Made by a program: the position numbers and the translations under genes. The notes beneath the pieces were generated by a model, which ran no database searches, was not told the DNA's origin, and saw only the letters and a program-made list of their open reading frames with translations. Shown piece after piece: positions 1 through 9,688 of a stretch of DNA of 49,275 bases. This DNA is from Acinetobacter silvestris. Lineage in GTDB: Bacteria > Pseudomonadota > Gammaproteobacteria > Pseudomonadales > Moraxellaceae. The stretch covers positions 1-49,275 of the forward strand of contig NZ_NEGB01000012.1 of the NCBI RefSeq assembly GCF_002135235.1, in the 5' to 3' direction. Numbering within the stretch: position 1 is the stretch's first letter; the number at the start of each line of letters is the position of its first letter.

Positions 1-83
1 AAGCTACTTTCATCCGCTCGACTTGCATGTGTTAAGCCTGCCGCCAGCGTTCAATCTGAGCCATGATCAAACTCTTCAGTTTA
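1..83 (-). rRNA. rrs: 16S ribosomal RNA, 5' end only
   Basis: The reverse complement of 61-80 gives the near-universal 5' end of bacterial 16S rRNA (AGAGTTTGATCATGGCTCAG), preceded by TTAAACTGA as in Acinetobacter. The gene reads leftward out of the window, so only about 83 nt are present. The mature 5' end at about 83 is estimated from the conserved motif; RNase processing sites were not mapped. Confidence 0.95.
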
Positions 84-345
84 AAATCAGTAGTAGCTTA
101 AAGGCTACCAATCTTGGCTCATCAATTTTCTGACAAATATTTCTCAAATAAACTTCGAGTAATTTCTACCATCAATCAATGAAAATAATTTCGATTAATC
201 AACCAGTAAAAATCCACACAAGTTGTTCTTCATAAGCTCTTAATGATCTTCTTGCTCTTCGTCAGAGCCAAGATATCAACGCAATCAACTCAACATCAGC
301 ACTTCGTGCTTCGTTTATTTCGCTGTATCGCGTCGGGATGAGCAC
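84..345 (-). other. 16S rRNA leader (external transcribed spacer)
   Basis: This is the transcribed leader between the rRNA promoter and the 16S 5' end. On the minus strand it holds GAAGAACAACTTGTGTGG, which resembles the end of the boxA-boxC stretch of E. coli rrn leaders. I do not see a perfect boxA, so the antitermination site is only suggested. No coding sequence is visible. Confidence 0.6.
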
Positions 346-373
346 AGTATAGGGGAATTTCCCACACGTGCAA
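346..373 (-). promoter_or_regulatory. rRNA operon promoter (sigma70, P1-like)
   Basis: On the minus strand, -35 TTGCAC (373-368) and -10 TATACT (351-346) are 16 bp apart, the spacing usual for rRNA P1 promoters. The -35 is preceded by an A/T-rich UP-element-like stretch (about 374-420). The expected transcription start is near 338, about 255 nt before the 16S 5' end. A second promoter was not identified. Confidence 0.75.
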
Positions 374-464
374 GCTCTTTTAACTGATTGTTTTGTTGAG
401 TGTTGTATTTTTATGCACTATTTTGGTTCATTTATGCACTATTTATCATTAAACCTTTAATTAT

Positions 465-497
465 AAAGCAGAAATATGAATAAATTATTTCTGCTTT
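465..497 (-). terminator. Hairpin after the cyclophilin gene
   Basis: AAAGCAGAAAT (465-475) and ATTTCTGCTTT (487-497) are perfect 11-bp inverted arms around an 11-nt loop, just beyond the stop codon of the minus-strand cyclophilin. The run after the stem on the minus strand is only moderately T-rich, so termination is likely but not certain. It would insulate the rRNA promoter that follows. Confidence 0.55.
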
Positions 498-506
498 AAT
501 TTTTCA

Positions 507-1070
507 TTATTTCTGCGTGTTTATTGCCACAGTTTGAATACTGAGTATTTTTACAGCTTGTTTAGGTACATTTTCAAACACTCCATAATTTGAAGTAGGT
601 ACTTTTACAATTTTGTCGACAATATCCATGCCTTTTGTGACTTTACCAAATACAGCATAACCAGGATTCATCGGTGCTTGATTCAGAAAATCATTATTCG
701 CTACATTAATGAAGAATTGGCTGGTGGCTGAATTGGGATCATTAGTCCGCGCCATGGCTAATGTGCCACGTGTATTTTTCAAGCCATTACTTGCTTCATT
801 TTTAATTGCCGCTTGTGTTGGCTTTTCTTTCATATTGCTATCGAAGCCGCCCCCCTGAATCATAAACCCAGGAATGACACGATGAAAAATGGTGCCATTA
901 TAAAAATTGCTTTTCACATAGGATTTGAAGTTCTTAGCCGAGATTGGAGCTTTATCATCATAAAGCTCAATTTCAATATTGCCCATATTGGTTTTAATTT
1001 GCATCTTGGTATTTGCAAAGATGCTCGAACTCATCAAAATTAAAGACAATGCCATACATATTTTTTTCAA
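507..1070 (-). CDS. Secreted cyclophilin-type peptidylprolyl isomerase
   Basis: A cyclophilin that interconverts cis and trans X-Pro bonds. The chosen start is TTG at 1070, because GAGGAAAA lies about six bases upstream and the product then begins [10 protein letters not shown]..., a clean signal peptide ending SIFA. The protein (187 aa) is therefore probably periplasmic, like PpiA. Family motifs are clear: [13 protein letters not shown] with the catalytic Arg, a TSQFFIN block and YAVFGKV near the C-terminus. An upstream in-frame TTG at 1100 is possible but lacks a ribosome binding site. The gene is single and followed by a hairpin. Confidence 0.9.
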   Translation of the reverse strand: MKKICMALSLILMSSSIFANTKMQIKTNMGNIEIELYDDKAPISAKNFKSYVKSNFYNGTIFHRVIPGFMIQGGGFDSNMKEKPTQAAIKNEASNGLKNTRGTLAMARTNDPNSATSQFFINVANNDFLNQAPMNPGYAVFGKVTKGMDIVDKIVKVPTSNYGVFENVPKQAVKILSIQTVAINTQK

Positions 1071-1300
1071 GATCTTTTCCTCTAAGAATGTGACGATCAA
1101 AAGTTATCTCTATTTATATTCGTGATTCTGCATAATTAAAACTGTTATCTTTAATATTACAAAACCTTTATTTGTTGAATAGCATTTAGACTCAAATAAT
1201 GAAGAAACAGCTTTAACGACTATTCCAACTTAAATCAGATCATGTCTTTATTTGGAAGTAATCGATTTGATTCAATCGATAAGGCTGCAACTTTTATCCT

Positions 1301-1340
1301 AAAATGAAAAAGCTGAATTTCAATTAAATAAAATTCAGCT
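1301..1340 (-). terminator. Rho-independent terminator of the esterase gene
   Basis: Perfect arms AGCTGAATTT (1311-1320) and AAATTCAGCT (1331-1340) are followed on the minus strand by TTTTCATTTT. It lies 24 bp after the esterase stop. The remaining 1071-1300 holds no gene. Confidence 0.7.
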
Positions 1341-1363
1341 CGTATACTCGTCTTATATAAGTA

Positions 1364-2431
1364 CTACTGCTTATCCCAAAATTTTCTAAAGTCCTTGCTC
1401 ATTTCGATAAGGTATTTTTTAGCTTTTTTAGATACTGGGGTCAGATTAATAAAGCCATGGGTTTGATCCTCATAATCATGATAATGAACTTTCACACCAT
1501 TTTGACGAAGCTTATATGCGTAAATTTTGCCTTCATCATGCAACACATCATGTCCAGCAGTAATGACATAAGCAGGTGCGAGCTTTCTTAAACTGCCATA
1601 AGTCGGTGAAATAATACTATCATCCATCGCCACCTTATAACGATCTGCATAATAGTCAGTTACAAAATCAATATCAGTTCCTGTAAGCACCAGACCATCT
1701 TTATAGGCATAGAAGGATGGATGGCGACTTTTAAAGTCGACTGCAGGATAAATTAAAAACTGTGCTTGTGGCGCATACGCTGCATTTACTGTGCGCTGAG
1801 CAACCACAGCACTAATGTTTCCACCTGCACTATCTCCAGCCACAGCAATTCTATTTTTTAAAATTTTAAAATGACGACGATTTTGATAGACCCATGCCAA
1901 TGCATCCTCACAGGACTGAATCACATCACGCGGCCCAGCCTCTGGTGCCAATGGATATTCAATACTTAATACTTGTACTTTGGCATGAATGGCAATTAAA
2001 CGACAAACCTCATCATGGGTCTCCACACTGCCTACCACAAACCCACCACCATGATAGAATACAATCATTGGCAACTTTTTATTCGGTGCAGGATGATAGT
2101 GACGCGCGTAAATACTGCCACTTTGCAAAGGTAGACGGATATCTTCCACGAATGCGATAGAGGTCGGCTTATGGATGATGGATTGCATTTGCACTTCAAA
2201 CTGTTTGCGCGAATGAATAACATCGTCGCCAATAAAACCGACTTTACCTTGCTTAAGCTGTGCGGCCATCAAACATTTAGTGAAACTATCCAGCTGAGGA
2301 TATTGATACGGATAGCCTAAAACTTTGACCAATGATTCTTGCGCAAACCGAGGCAATCGATCGAGTGAACGACCTGCTGTGCCCTGTGCTTTTTCTATTA
2401 ATTCTTGGAGATTCTTATTAAAAGCAACCAT
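1364..2431 (-). CDS. Alpha/beta hydrolase, HSL-type esterase/lipase
   Basis: A 355-aa serine hydrolase of the hormone-sensitive-lipase family, which hydrolyses carboxyl esters. HGGG (127-130) forms the oxyanion hole and GDSAGG (199-204) carries the nucleophile Ser201. The acid is probably in TAGHDVLHDEG, and the catalytic His is in THGFIN near the C-terminus. No signal peptide is evident, so it is probably cytoplasmic. GGAAGGGA upstream of the ATG is a plausible ribosome binding site. It stands alone between a cyclophilin and a divergent lipoprotein gene. The natural substrate cannot be told from sequence. Confidence 0.88.
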   Translation of the reverse strand: MVAFNKNLQELIEKAQGTAGRSLDRLPRFAQESLVKVLGYPYQYPQLDSFTKCLMAAQLKQGKVGFIGDDVIHSRKQFEVQMQSIIHKPTSIAFVEDIRLPLQSGSIYARHYHPAPNKKLPMIVFYHGGGFVVGSVETHDEVCRLIAIHAKVQVLSIEYPLAPEAGPRDVIQSCEDALAWVYQNRRHFKILKNRIAVAGDSAGGNISAVVAQRTVNAAYAPQAQFLIYPAVDFKSRHPSFYAYKDGLVLTGTDIDFVTDYYADRYKVAMDDSIISPTYGSLRKLAPAYVITAGHDVLHDEGKIYAYKLRQNGVKVHYHDYEDQTHGFINLTPVSKKAKKYLIEMSKDFRKFWDKQ

Positions 2432-2637
2432 TCAACATCCCTTCCCATTTTAATATCTTCATACTTTCTACATGATCAGGCTTTGATTGACTATATTCTT
2501 ATACAAGTCTAGCAATCAATATACAAATACGAATCTTGAATACGCTAATCTGAGTTTATATCGATGTCATTGACTATTTATTTATAAATCAGGAATTTTT
2601 TTGCTATGTCTAAATAGATAAAACTGAGATTACAGCT

Positions 2638-3090
2638 ATGACGATTAAATCATTTTTGCTTTCACTAGGCATCGCCTTTAGCGTAGTGGGATGTGTTGCT
2701 TTCCCAAATGATCGACCATATTACAATAGTGGTTATTCATCTGGTGTGTATCGTACTTATGATGATCGCTATGATCGTCATTATGACAACCGTAATGATC
2801 GCTATGAACGGGCTCGATGGGAAAGAGAAAGAGCTTATCGCTTAGAACAAACCCATATTGAACAAAAGCGTCATCAACAACAATTGAATAATCAACGATG
2901 GCAACTTGAGCAAACCCAACGTGAACAAGCCAAAAAACAACAATGGCAACACGCTATAGAACAAAATCAGGATCATTACTGGGATCAGAATAAACATCGT
3001 GATCAAAAATGGAAGCAACGGGATAACCGAAAAGATGCAAATCATGATAAAAAATATGATCAGCATAATCGGAACAATCAGGATGAATAA
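2638..3090 (+). CDS. Small charged lipoprotein, function unknown
   Basis: The 150-aa product starts with a lipoprotein signal, a hydrophobic stretch ending SVVGC with the acylated Cys at residue 19. The mature part is almost entirely Arg, Asp, Tyr, His and Gln, with tandem YDDRYDRHYDNRNDRY-like repeats followed by a Gln/Lys/Arg-rich region that could form a helix or coiled coil. No enzyme motif is seen. The low-complexity composition suggests a disordered envelope protein. The lipobox makes it likely to be real despite lacking a known domain. It is transcribed alone, divergent from the esterase. Confidence 0.7.
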   Translation: MTIKSFLLSLGIAFSVVGCVAFPNDRPYYNSGYSSGVYRTYDDRYDRHYDNRNDRYERARWERERAYRLEQTHIEQKRHQQQLNNQRWQLEQTQREQAKKQQWQHAIEQNQDHYWDQNKHRDQKWKQRDNRKDANHDKKYDQHNRNNQDE

Positions 3091-3344
3091 TTTTTATAAA
3101 TGAATAGCAGCTTTTAACTGATTTAAGAGCATCCTCATCTGTTGTTCAAATTAAATAAGCTCCCTCCATTTACACACTATTCCTTGTAAAGCTTCAATCA
3201 GCACTGAACTCAGATTTAGAAAATAAGCATCACAAAATTAAGCTCATAAATCAGAGCATACGCCCCTCTAATTTAGAAAAAACCTGTATTTTTCAGCTAA
3301 AAAGTCCTTAAAAGCTGAATTATTTTAAATTATGTCGCTGAAAG

Positions 3345-3371
3345 CTTGAATTTTTGTCGCTCGCCCACACT
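3345..3371 (+). promoter_or_regulatory. RpoH (sigma32)-like promoter of grpE
   Basis: CTTGAA (3345-3350), a 13-bp spacer and CCCACACT (3364-3371) resemble the heat-shock consensus CTTGAAA-N11-15-CCCCATnT. The site lies about 105 bp before the grpE start, a sensible place for a heat-shock gene. The rest of the 387-bp gap 3091-3477 shows no gene; 3091-3340 is plain AT-rich sequence. Confidence 0.6.
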
Positions 3372-3477
3372 TTACTTCATAGTGAATAAACAATCATGGC
3401 AGTTCAGGATTAATCCAGTGATTACTGAAGCCAAAGGACTGTACATGTTTAAGAACCCATTTAAACGGAGATCATCA

Positions 3478-4011
3478 ATGGCTAATGAGCAAAATGAACA
3501 AGCTCAAGACATTCAACAAGAGCAAGCTGAACAGCAAAATGATCAAACTCAAGCTGAAGTTAGTGTTGAAGATTTACAAACTCAAATTCAAAAACTTGAA
3601 GAAAGCTTAAAACTTGAAAAAGCACGTACTGCAAATGCAGTTTACGAAGCACAAAAAAGTGTTGAACGTATTCAACGTGAGTCTGAAAAACACAAAGAGA
3701 CTGTGCTTGAAAAATTCTCTAAAGAATTGCTTGAATCAGTCGACAATTTAGAACGTGCTATTCAAGCTGCGGGTGATGAAGAAGACGCAGTCGTTGAAGG
3801 GATCAAACTCACCTTAAAATCTTTACTCACCACTTTGGAAAAATTTGGTGTAGAAGAAGCAAATACAGCAAATGGCTTTAATGCTGAGCTTCATCAGGCA
3901 GTAGGTATCGACCCAACTGCAAAAGCCAATGAAATTGGTACTGTATTGCAAAAAGGTTATACCTTAAACCATCGCTTACTCCGCCCAGCAATGGTCTTGG
4001 TCGGTCAATAA
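3478..4011 (+). CDS. grpE: Co-chaperone GrpE, nucleotide exchange factor for DnaK
   Basis: GrpE releases ADP from DnaK in the Hsp70 cycle. The product is 177 aa: an acidic, Gln-rich N-terminus, a long helical segment (about 40-100) containing [21 protein letters not shown], and the C-terminal beta domain ending with [17 protein letters not shown]. The ATG at 3478 (MANEQ...) follows CGGAGA by seven bases and matches the usual length. An upstream in-frame ATG at 3445 would add residues not seen in relatives. dnaK follows after 119 bp and may be co-transcribed, but it also has its own candidate heat-shock promoter. dnaJ is not adjacent. Confidence 0.97.
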   Translation: MANEQNEQAQDIQQEQAEQQNDQTQAEVSVEDLQTQIQKLEESLKLEKARTANAVYEAQKSVERIQRESEKHKETVLEKFSKELLESVDNLERAIQAAGDEEDAVVEGIKLTLKSLLTTLEKFGVEEANTANGFNAELHQAVGIDPTAKANEIGTVLQKGYTLNHRLLRPAMVLVGQ

Positions 4012-4054
4012 AGCAATAAATTCGAGAGTTTATTAAATATTTTCAGCAATTTTA

Positions 4055-4082
4055 CTTGAAAAATTTTGAAAGGCTCTCATAT
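4055..4082 (+). promoter_or_regulatory. RpoH (sigma32)-like promoter of dnaK
   Basis: CTTGAA (4055-4060), followed by A's, a 14-bp spacer and TCTCATAT (4075-4082) match the sigma32 consensus at six of eight -10 positions. The site is in the grpE-dnaK gap, 49 bp before the dnaK ATG. Confidence 0.55.
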
Positions 4083-4130
4083 CGGATAACAAGCATAAAC
4101 AATTGCAAAAAATTAAGAGGAAAAATATCA

Positions 4131-6074
4131 ATGGCTAAAATTATCGGTATTGATTTAGGTACAACAAACTCATGCGTTTCTGTACTTGAAGGCGACAAAG
4201 TTAAAGTAATTGAAAACGCAGAAGGTACACGTACTACACCATCAATTGTTGCATACAAAGATGGTGAAATTCTTGTTGGTCAATCTGCAAAACGCCAAGC
4301 AGTAACCAATCCAAAAAATACATTGTATGCAATCAAACGTTTAATTGGTCGTAAGTATCAAGACCAAGCGGTTCAAAAAGACATCGGTCTTGTACCATAC
4401 AAAATCATCAAAGCAGACAATGGCGATGCTTGGGTTGAAGTAAACGATAAAAAATTAGCACCGCAACAAGTTTCAGCTGAAATCTTGAAAAAGATGAAAA
4501 AAACAGCTGAAGACTATTTAGGTGAAACCGTTACTGAAGCGGTAATTACTGTTCCTGCTTACTTTAATGATGCACAACGTCAAGCAACTAAAGATGCGGG
4601 TAAAATTGCTGGTTTAGAAGTTAAACGTATCATTAACGAACCAACGGCTGCTGCACTTGCGTTCGGTATGGACAAAAAAGAAGGCGACCGTAAAATCGCA
4701 GTTTATGACTTAGGTGGTGGTACTTTTGACGTATCAATCATTGAAATCGCTGACTTAGATGGCGACCAACAAATCGAAGTATTGTCGACTAACGGTGATA
4801 CATTCCTTGGTGGTGAAGACTTCGATAACGCGTTAATCGAGTTCTTGGTTGAAGAGTTCAAAAAAGAACAAAACTTCAACTTGAAACAAGATCCACTTGC
4901 ATTACAACGTTTGAAAGAAGCGGCTGAAAAAGCAAAAATTGAGCTTTCTTCTTCTAACGCAACTGAAATTAACCTTCCGTACATCACAGCTGATGCAACT
5001 GGTCCTAAACACTTAGTGATCAACGTAACACGTGCAAAACTTGAAGGCTTAGTTGCTGACCTTATTGCTCGTACGATTGAACCTTGCCGTATTGCGCTTA
5101 AAGATGCTGGTCTTTCAACAAGCGACATCTCTGACGTAATCTTGGTCGGTGGTCAATCACGTATGCCAATGGTTCAGCAGAAAGTTCAAGAATTCTTCGG
5201 TAAAGAGCCACGTAAAGACGTGAACCCTGACGAAGCAGTTGCGATGGGTGCTGCGATTCAAGGTGCAGTATTGTCTGGTGACAAAACTGACGTACTTTTA
5301 CTTGACGTTACACCACTTACACTTGGTATCGAAACCATGGGTGGCGTGTTAACAGCGATCATTGAGAAAAACACCACGATTCCTGCGAAGAAATCTCAAG
5401 TGTTCTCAACTGCTGCTGACAACCAACCTGCTGTAGACATTTCTGTGTTCCAAGGTGAACGTAAAATGGCACAGCAAAACAAATTGTTAGGTAACTTCCA
5501 ATTAGGCGATATCCCACCTGCTCCACGTGGTGTGCCACAAATTGAAGTATCTTTCGATATCAATGCTGATGGTATCTTGAAAGTATCTGCGAAAGACAAG
5601 AGCACAGGTAAAGAACAATCAATTCAAATTAAAGCAAACTCTGGTTTGAGCGATGCTGAAATTGAAGCGATGATTAAAGATGCTGAAGCGAATGCTGAAG
5701 AAGATCGTAAATTTGAAGAACTTGCGAAAGCACGTAACGAAGCCGATGCTTTAGTTTCTAGCTCGCAAAAAGCAGTGAAAGATTTGGGTGAGCAAGTCAC
5801 AGCTGACGAAAAAACTGCAATTGAAACTGCAGTTGCTGAGCTTGAAGCTTCTACCAAAGAAAATGATGTTGAAGACATTAAAGCGAAAACTGAAGCTTTA
5901 CAAAACATCATCATGCCAATTAGCCAACGTGCTTATGAAGCTGCACAAGGCCAAGGCGGCGCGGAAGGTTTTGATCCAAATGCATTCCAAGGTGGTGAGG
6001 CGGGTCAACAACAAAAAGCGGATGATGGCGTTGTAGATGCTGAGTTCACTGAAGTTAAAGATGACAAAAAATAA
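4131..6074 (+). CDS. dnaK: Molecular chaperone DnaK (Hsp70)
   Basis: Hsp70 ATPase that binds unfolded hydrophobic peptides with GrpE and DnaJ. The start [14 protein letters not shown] follows AAGAGGAAAA with good spacing and gives 647 aa, normal for the family. The nucleotide-binding domain (about 1-385) has the phosphate-1 motif [20 protein letters not shown] and [10 protein letters not shown]. The linker [15 protein letters not shown] leads to the substrate-binding domain and a helical lid ending in a Gly/Gln/Ala-rich tail and the acidic [10 protein letters not shown] strong terminator follows. Codon use is regular, as in a highly expressed gene. Confidence 0.98.
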   Translation: MAKIIGIDLGTTNSCVSVLEGDKVKVIENAEGTRTTPSIVAYKDGEILVGQSAKRQAVTNPKNTLYAIKRLIGRKYQDQAVQKDIGLVPYKIIKADNGDAWVEVNDKKLAPQQVSAEILKKMKKTAEDYLGETVTEAVITVPAYFNDAQRQATKDAGKIAGLEVKRIINEPTAAALAFGMDKKEGDRKIAVYDLGGGTFDVSIIEIADLDGDQQIEVLSTNGDTFLGGEDFDNALIEFLVEEFKKEQNFNLKQDPLALQRLKEAAEKAKIELSSSNATEINLPYITADATGPKHLVINVTRAKLEGLVADLIARTIEPCRIALKDAGLSTSDISDVILVGGQSRMPMVQQKVQEFFGKEPRKDVNPDEAVAMGAAIQGAVLSGDKTDVLLLDVTPLTLGIETMGGVLTAIIEKNTTIPAKKSQVFSTAADNQPAVDISVFQGERKMAQQNKLLGNFQLGDIPPAPRGVPQIEVSFDINADGILKVSAKDKSTGKEQSIQIKANSGLSDAEIEAMIKDAEANAEEDRKFEELAKARNEADALVSSSQKAVKDLGEQVTADEKTAIETAVAELEASTKENDVEDIKAKTEALQNIIMPISQRAYEAAQGQGGAEGFDPNAFQGGEAGQQQKADDGVVDAEFTEVKDDKK

Positions 6075-6100
6075 TTTGTCGCTTTAATTCAGTTAATAAA

Positions 6101-6127
6101 AAACCGCGCGAAAGCGCGGTTTTTTTT
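6101..6127 (+). terminator. Rho-independent terminator of dnaK
   Basis: AAACCGCGC (6101-6109), loop GAAA, GCGCGGTTT (6114-6122), then a T run. GC-rich stem with a GNRA tetraloop, 27 bp after the stop codon. Confidence 0.93.
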
Positions 6128-6281
6128 ATGTTTAACAATGCGTGATTCACTATACAGATAAAAGCTCGAGCGATATAAGGATTAAAAAAGTTAAGATAAA
6201 ATATCCCCATCAAATCTCTACTTGCCAATAATTCAGTTTTGTATAAATTAATCCTATTCACACTAAATTAAAATATCAAAA

Positions 6282-7199
6282 ATGCGTACTTGGATGATTC
6301 TCGCTTTAATTGTAGTGACGGCTTATTTTACGATTCAACGCAAAATCCACCCTCAATTAACACATAACTCCACCCTAGATCGGATTCAACATCCCTTCGA
6401 TACTCGGTTGCGTTATCGCATTGGAAGTATTGATCCTCGCTTTAATCTATCTCCTGAACAAGTACAGCAGTCAACTCAACAAGCCGCTGCGATTTGGCAA
6501 CAAGGCAACATACAAAAGCAGTTTGTCTATGATCCTCATGCAAAACTCAGCATTAATTTAATTTACGATGAGCGCCAAGCTGAGTCCATTCAACGTCAGC
6601 AAGCAATTCGCATCATTGAAAATACTCGACAATATACTGATTCAGAACATCAAAAATTGACTCACTTGGATGCTCAACTTGAGCAAACTAAACATGAATT
6701 AGATATTCATCAATCTAATTATCAAACTCAGCTTGCACAATACAATCAGAGGGTTCAAGACTTTAATCAGGCACAACACACTTTGAGCGATACTACTCGC
6801 CAGCAATTGAATCTGCAAAAACAGCAACTGCAACAAGAACAATTGGAATTACAACAGCAGATCAATGAGTTCAATCTTAAAGTGAGTCAGCTGAACCAGA
6901 AAGCCTATCATGTGAATGCAATGAATCAACAATTTAACCAGTCAGTTGATCAATTCAAGCATCGCTTCCAAGCCCGTCAATTTGATAAAGGACTGTTTAA
7001 TGGCCAAGAAATTAATATTTATGAGTTTGAGTCGGAGGATGATTTACGCCTCACCATTGCCCATGAACTGGGTCATGCATTAGGCTTATCACATAACCAA
7101 GATCCCAAAGCCTTGATGTACCCCGTGATGAAAGAACAAGATTTGAAAAACTTTAAATTAACGAATTCGGACTTAGAACTGTTAAACTCAAGACATTAA
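6282..7199 (+). CDS. Matrixin-like zinc metalloprotease with central coiled coil
   Basis: The 305-aa protein begins with an uncleaved-looking membrane anchor or signal (WMILALIVVTAYFTI), so the rest is probably periplasmic or secreted. A Gln-rich region (about 110-220) has heptad-like spacing and should form a coiled coil. It interrupts the protease fold. The C-terminus carries the metzincin zinc site HELGHALGLSH (261-271), with three His ligands and catalytic Glu262, followed by the Met-turn ALMYP at Met279. This combination defines matrixin/astacin-type proteases. No strong ribosome binding site is seen. The substrate is unknown and there is no partner gene. Confidence 0.8.
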   Translation: MRTWMILALIVVTAYFTIQRKIHPQLTHNSTLDRIQHPFDTRLRYRIGSIDPRFNLSPEQVQQSTQQAAAIWQQGNIQKQFVYDPHAKLSINLIYDERQAESIQRQQAIRIIENTRQYTDSEHQKLTHLDAQLEQTKHELDIHQSNYQTQLAQYNQRVQDFNQAQHTLSDTTRQQLNLQKQQLQQEQLELQQQINEFNLKVSQLNQKAYHVNAMNQQFNQSVDQFKHRFQARQFDKGLFNGQEINIYEFESEDDLRLTIAHELGHALGLSHNQDPKALMYPVMKEQDLKNFKLTNSDLELLNSRH

Positions 7200-7315
7200 C
7201 AATGTTTAAAATAGACAATAAAAACGCATAATTTTTATATGGATTTGTATCTATTTAAATCATTTATCTACCACATCATGTTATTGTCGAATGATGAATT
7301 TTAAAGGAGATTGCC

Positions 7316-7693
7316 GTGAGTTATTATCATATTATTCTTGAAGTAAATGATCATATCAGCACTATTGAACAAACTCGCGATATTGAAATATTTGATATTA
7401 CCGAGATTCAACCCTATCTCCATGCAATTCTATTGCCTTTTTATAATGAACAAACGCTTGAGTTTGAAGATGAAAATATCGAATTTAAAGATGTTTTACA
7501 TCTCTCGATTAAACAAACCTTACTCCCGATTCAACACTTAATTGAAGAAGAACAAAAACAATTACCAAGTGATACTGATATCACGATTAGCGCCTATGAA
7601 ATTTTTAATGATCGAGATTTAACTCAAGATGTAACTGCGGTGATTTTGGATATTTTAGAAGCGGTAAAATTAGACCCATCTGAAATAGAATAA
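7316..7693 (+). CDS. Acidic 125-aa protein, unknown function
   Basis: I do not recognise a domain. The start is GTG at 7316, preceded by AAGGAGA with five-base spacing, a near-perfect ribosome binding site that makes translation likely. The product is strongly acidic (many Glu/Asp, no Cys), with no signal peptide or membrane segment, and pattern I-x-I-x-D repeated in the N-terminal third. It stands alone in a 1.2 kb interval between the protease gene and tyrS. An imperfect terminator-like repeat (GGTATTTG 7702-7709 / CAAATACC 7727-7734) follows the stop. Confidence 0.65.
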   Translation: MSYYHIILEVNDHISTIEQTRDIEIFDITEIQPYLHAILLPFYNEQTLEFEDENIEFKDVLHLSIKQTLLPIQHLIEEEQKQLPSDTDITISAYEIFNDRDLTQDVTAVILDILEAVKLDPSEIE

Positions 7694-7862
7694 ATGAACA
7701 TGGTATTTGGCTAAGACAAACATGGTCAAATACCTGACTCATTCCAGCCCAATCTACTTTATACAATGTATTGCTCCACTCTTCAATCACCCGACTGATC
7801 ACTGAAATAGCACAATATCACCACGATGAGCATGAGATTACAACTTGCACCAATGCGATGAT

Positions 7863-7878
7863 TGTTTCACGTGGAACA
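7863..7878. other. parS centromere-like site
   Basis: TGTTTCACGTGGAACA differs from the perfect palindromic parS forms (TGTTTCACGTGAAACA or TGTTCCACGTGGAACA) at a single position. ParB-CTP clamps load at such sites near the origin. It lies in the 700-bp noncoding stretch 7694-8393, about 18 kb left of the probable oriC. The stretch otherwise holds only a half-site (GTTTCACCG near 7900), the small-RNA candidate and the tyrS terminator. Confidence 0.85.
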
Positions 7879-8073
7879 CTTTTTATTGCGTTGTTAATTT
7901 TGTTTCACCGTACACTATAGTTTGAGGATTAAATTCTGTAGTCCCATTTTAATCTGCTTCAATCTTTTCTGATTATTTTAAATTAAATACAAAAACTAAG
8001 CTGCAATTGATTGCCGTTGATTCCTAAAATTTAATGATTCCTCTAAACTTCTTTCAGAAAATAGAGACAAATA

Positions 8074-8221
8074 AAAAGGAGAAAAGATTTCTCCCAAAAT
8101 CTCTTCTCCTTGGAGTTAATACAGTCATAAGACCGATTATATTGTTTCGATTTTATAATTTTATTTCACTTATTATTTTCATCTCGCACATCTGAAATGT
8201 GACACACACTACAGCTTAGAA
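8074..8221 (-). ncRNA. Candidate small RNA of about 150 nt
   Basis: On the minus strand a promoter-like pair, TTGATT (8255-8250) and TATATT (8232-8227), is separated by exactly 17 bp. The implied transcript, starting near 8221, has a small hairpin (CACAT/ATGTG) and ends in a strong hairpin with arms AAGGAGAAGAGATTT and AAATCTTTTCTCCTT (8111-8097 and 8090-8076), followed by TTTATTTG. No open reading frame with a start signal fits. tyrS has its own terminator at 8343-8374, so this is probably not tyrS read-through. The family is unknown. Confidence 0.4.
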
Positions 8222-8342
8222 AATTCAATATAAGCATTCCTGTTGTTTAAATCAATATAAATAGGAAAAATTAATACATGTTTTTATAGAAGTTTTTTTA
8301 ATTTATATATTATATTTAATGCTAAAGAAAATGCTATTACAA

Positions 8343-8374
8343 AAAAAGAGCCATCAATCATGATGGCTCTTTTT
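8343..8374 (-). terminator. Rho-independent terminator of tyrS
   Basis: AAAAAGAGCCATCA (8343-8356), loop ATCA, TGATGGCTCTTTTT (8361-8374). On the minus strand the stem is followed by a run of T's. It begins 20 bp after the tyrS stop and is bidirectional in form. Confidence 0.9.
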
Positions 8375-8393
8375 ATATATCAATACGTTATCA

Positions 8394-9650
<1,257 letters not shown>

Positions 9651-9688
9651 CTAACACTTTTTCAGCATAATGCAGGCGAAGTATCTTC

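Noticed and set aside
374..385. boxA-like GCTCTTTTAAC
   Set aside because: It lies on the plus strand and upstream of the rRNA promoter, so it is not in the leader RNA.
2842..3066. Minus-strand hydrophobic frame opposite the lipoprotein gene
   Set aside because: The hydrophobicity comes from complementing Gln/His/Asp codons; the sense frame has a lipobox and explains the DNA.
5624..5914. Minus-strand frame opposite dnaK rich in Ser and Ala
   Set aside because: Antisense shadow caused by regular codon use in dnaK; no ribosome binding site.
7605..7802. 65-codon minus-strand frame overlapping the acidic protein
   Set aside because: No start signal, no domain, and it crosses a gene with a strong ribosome binding site on the other strand.
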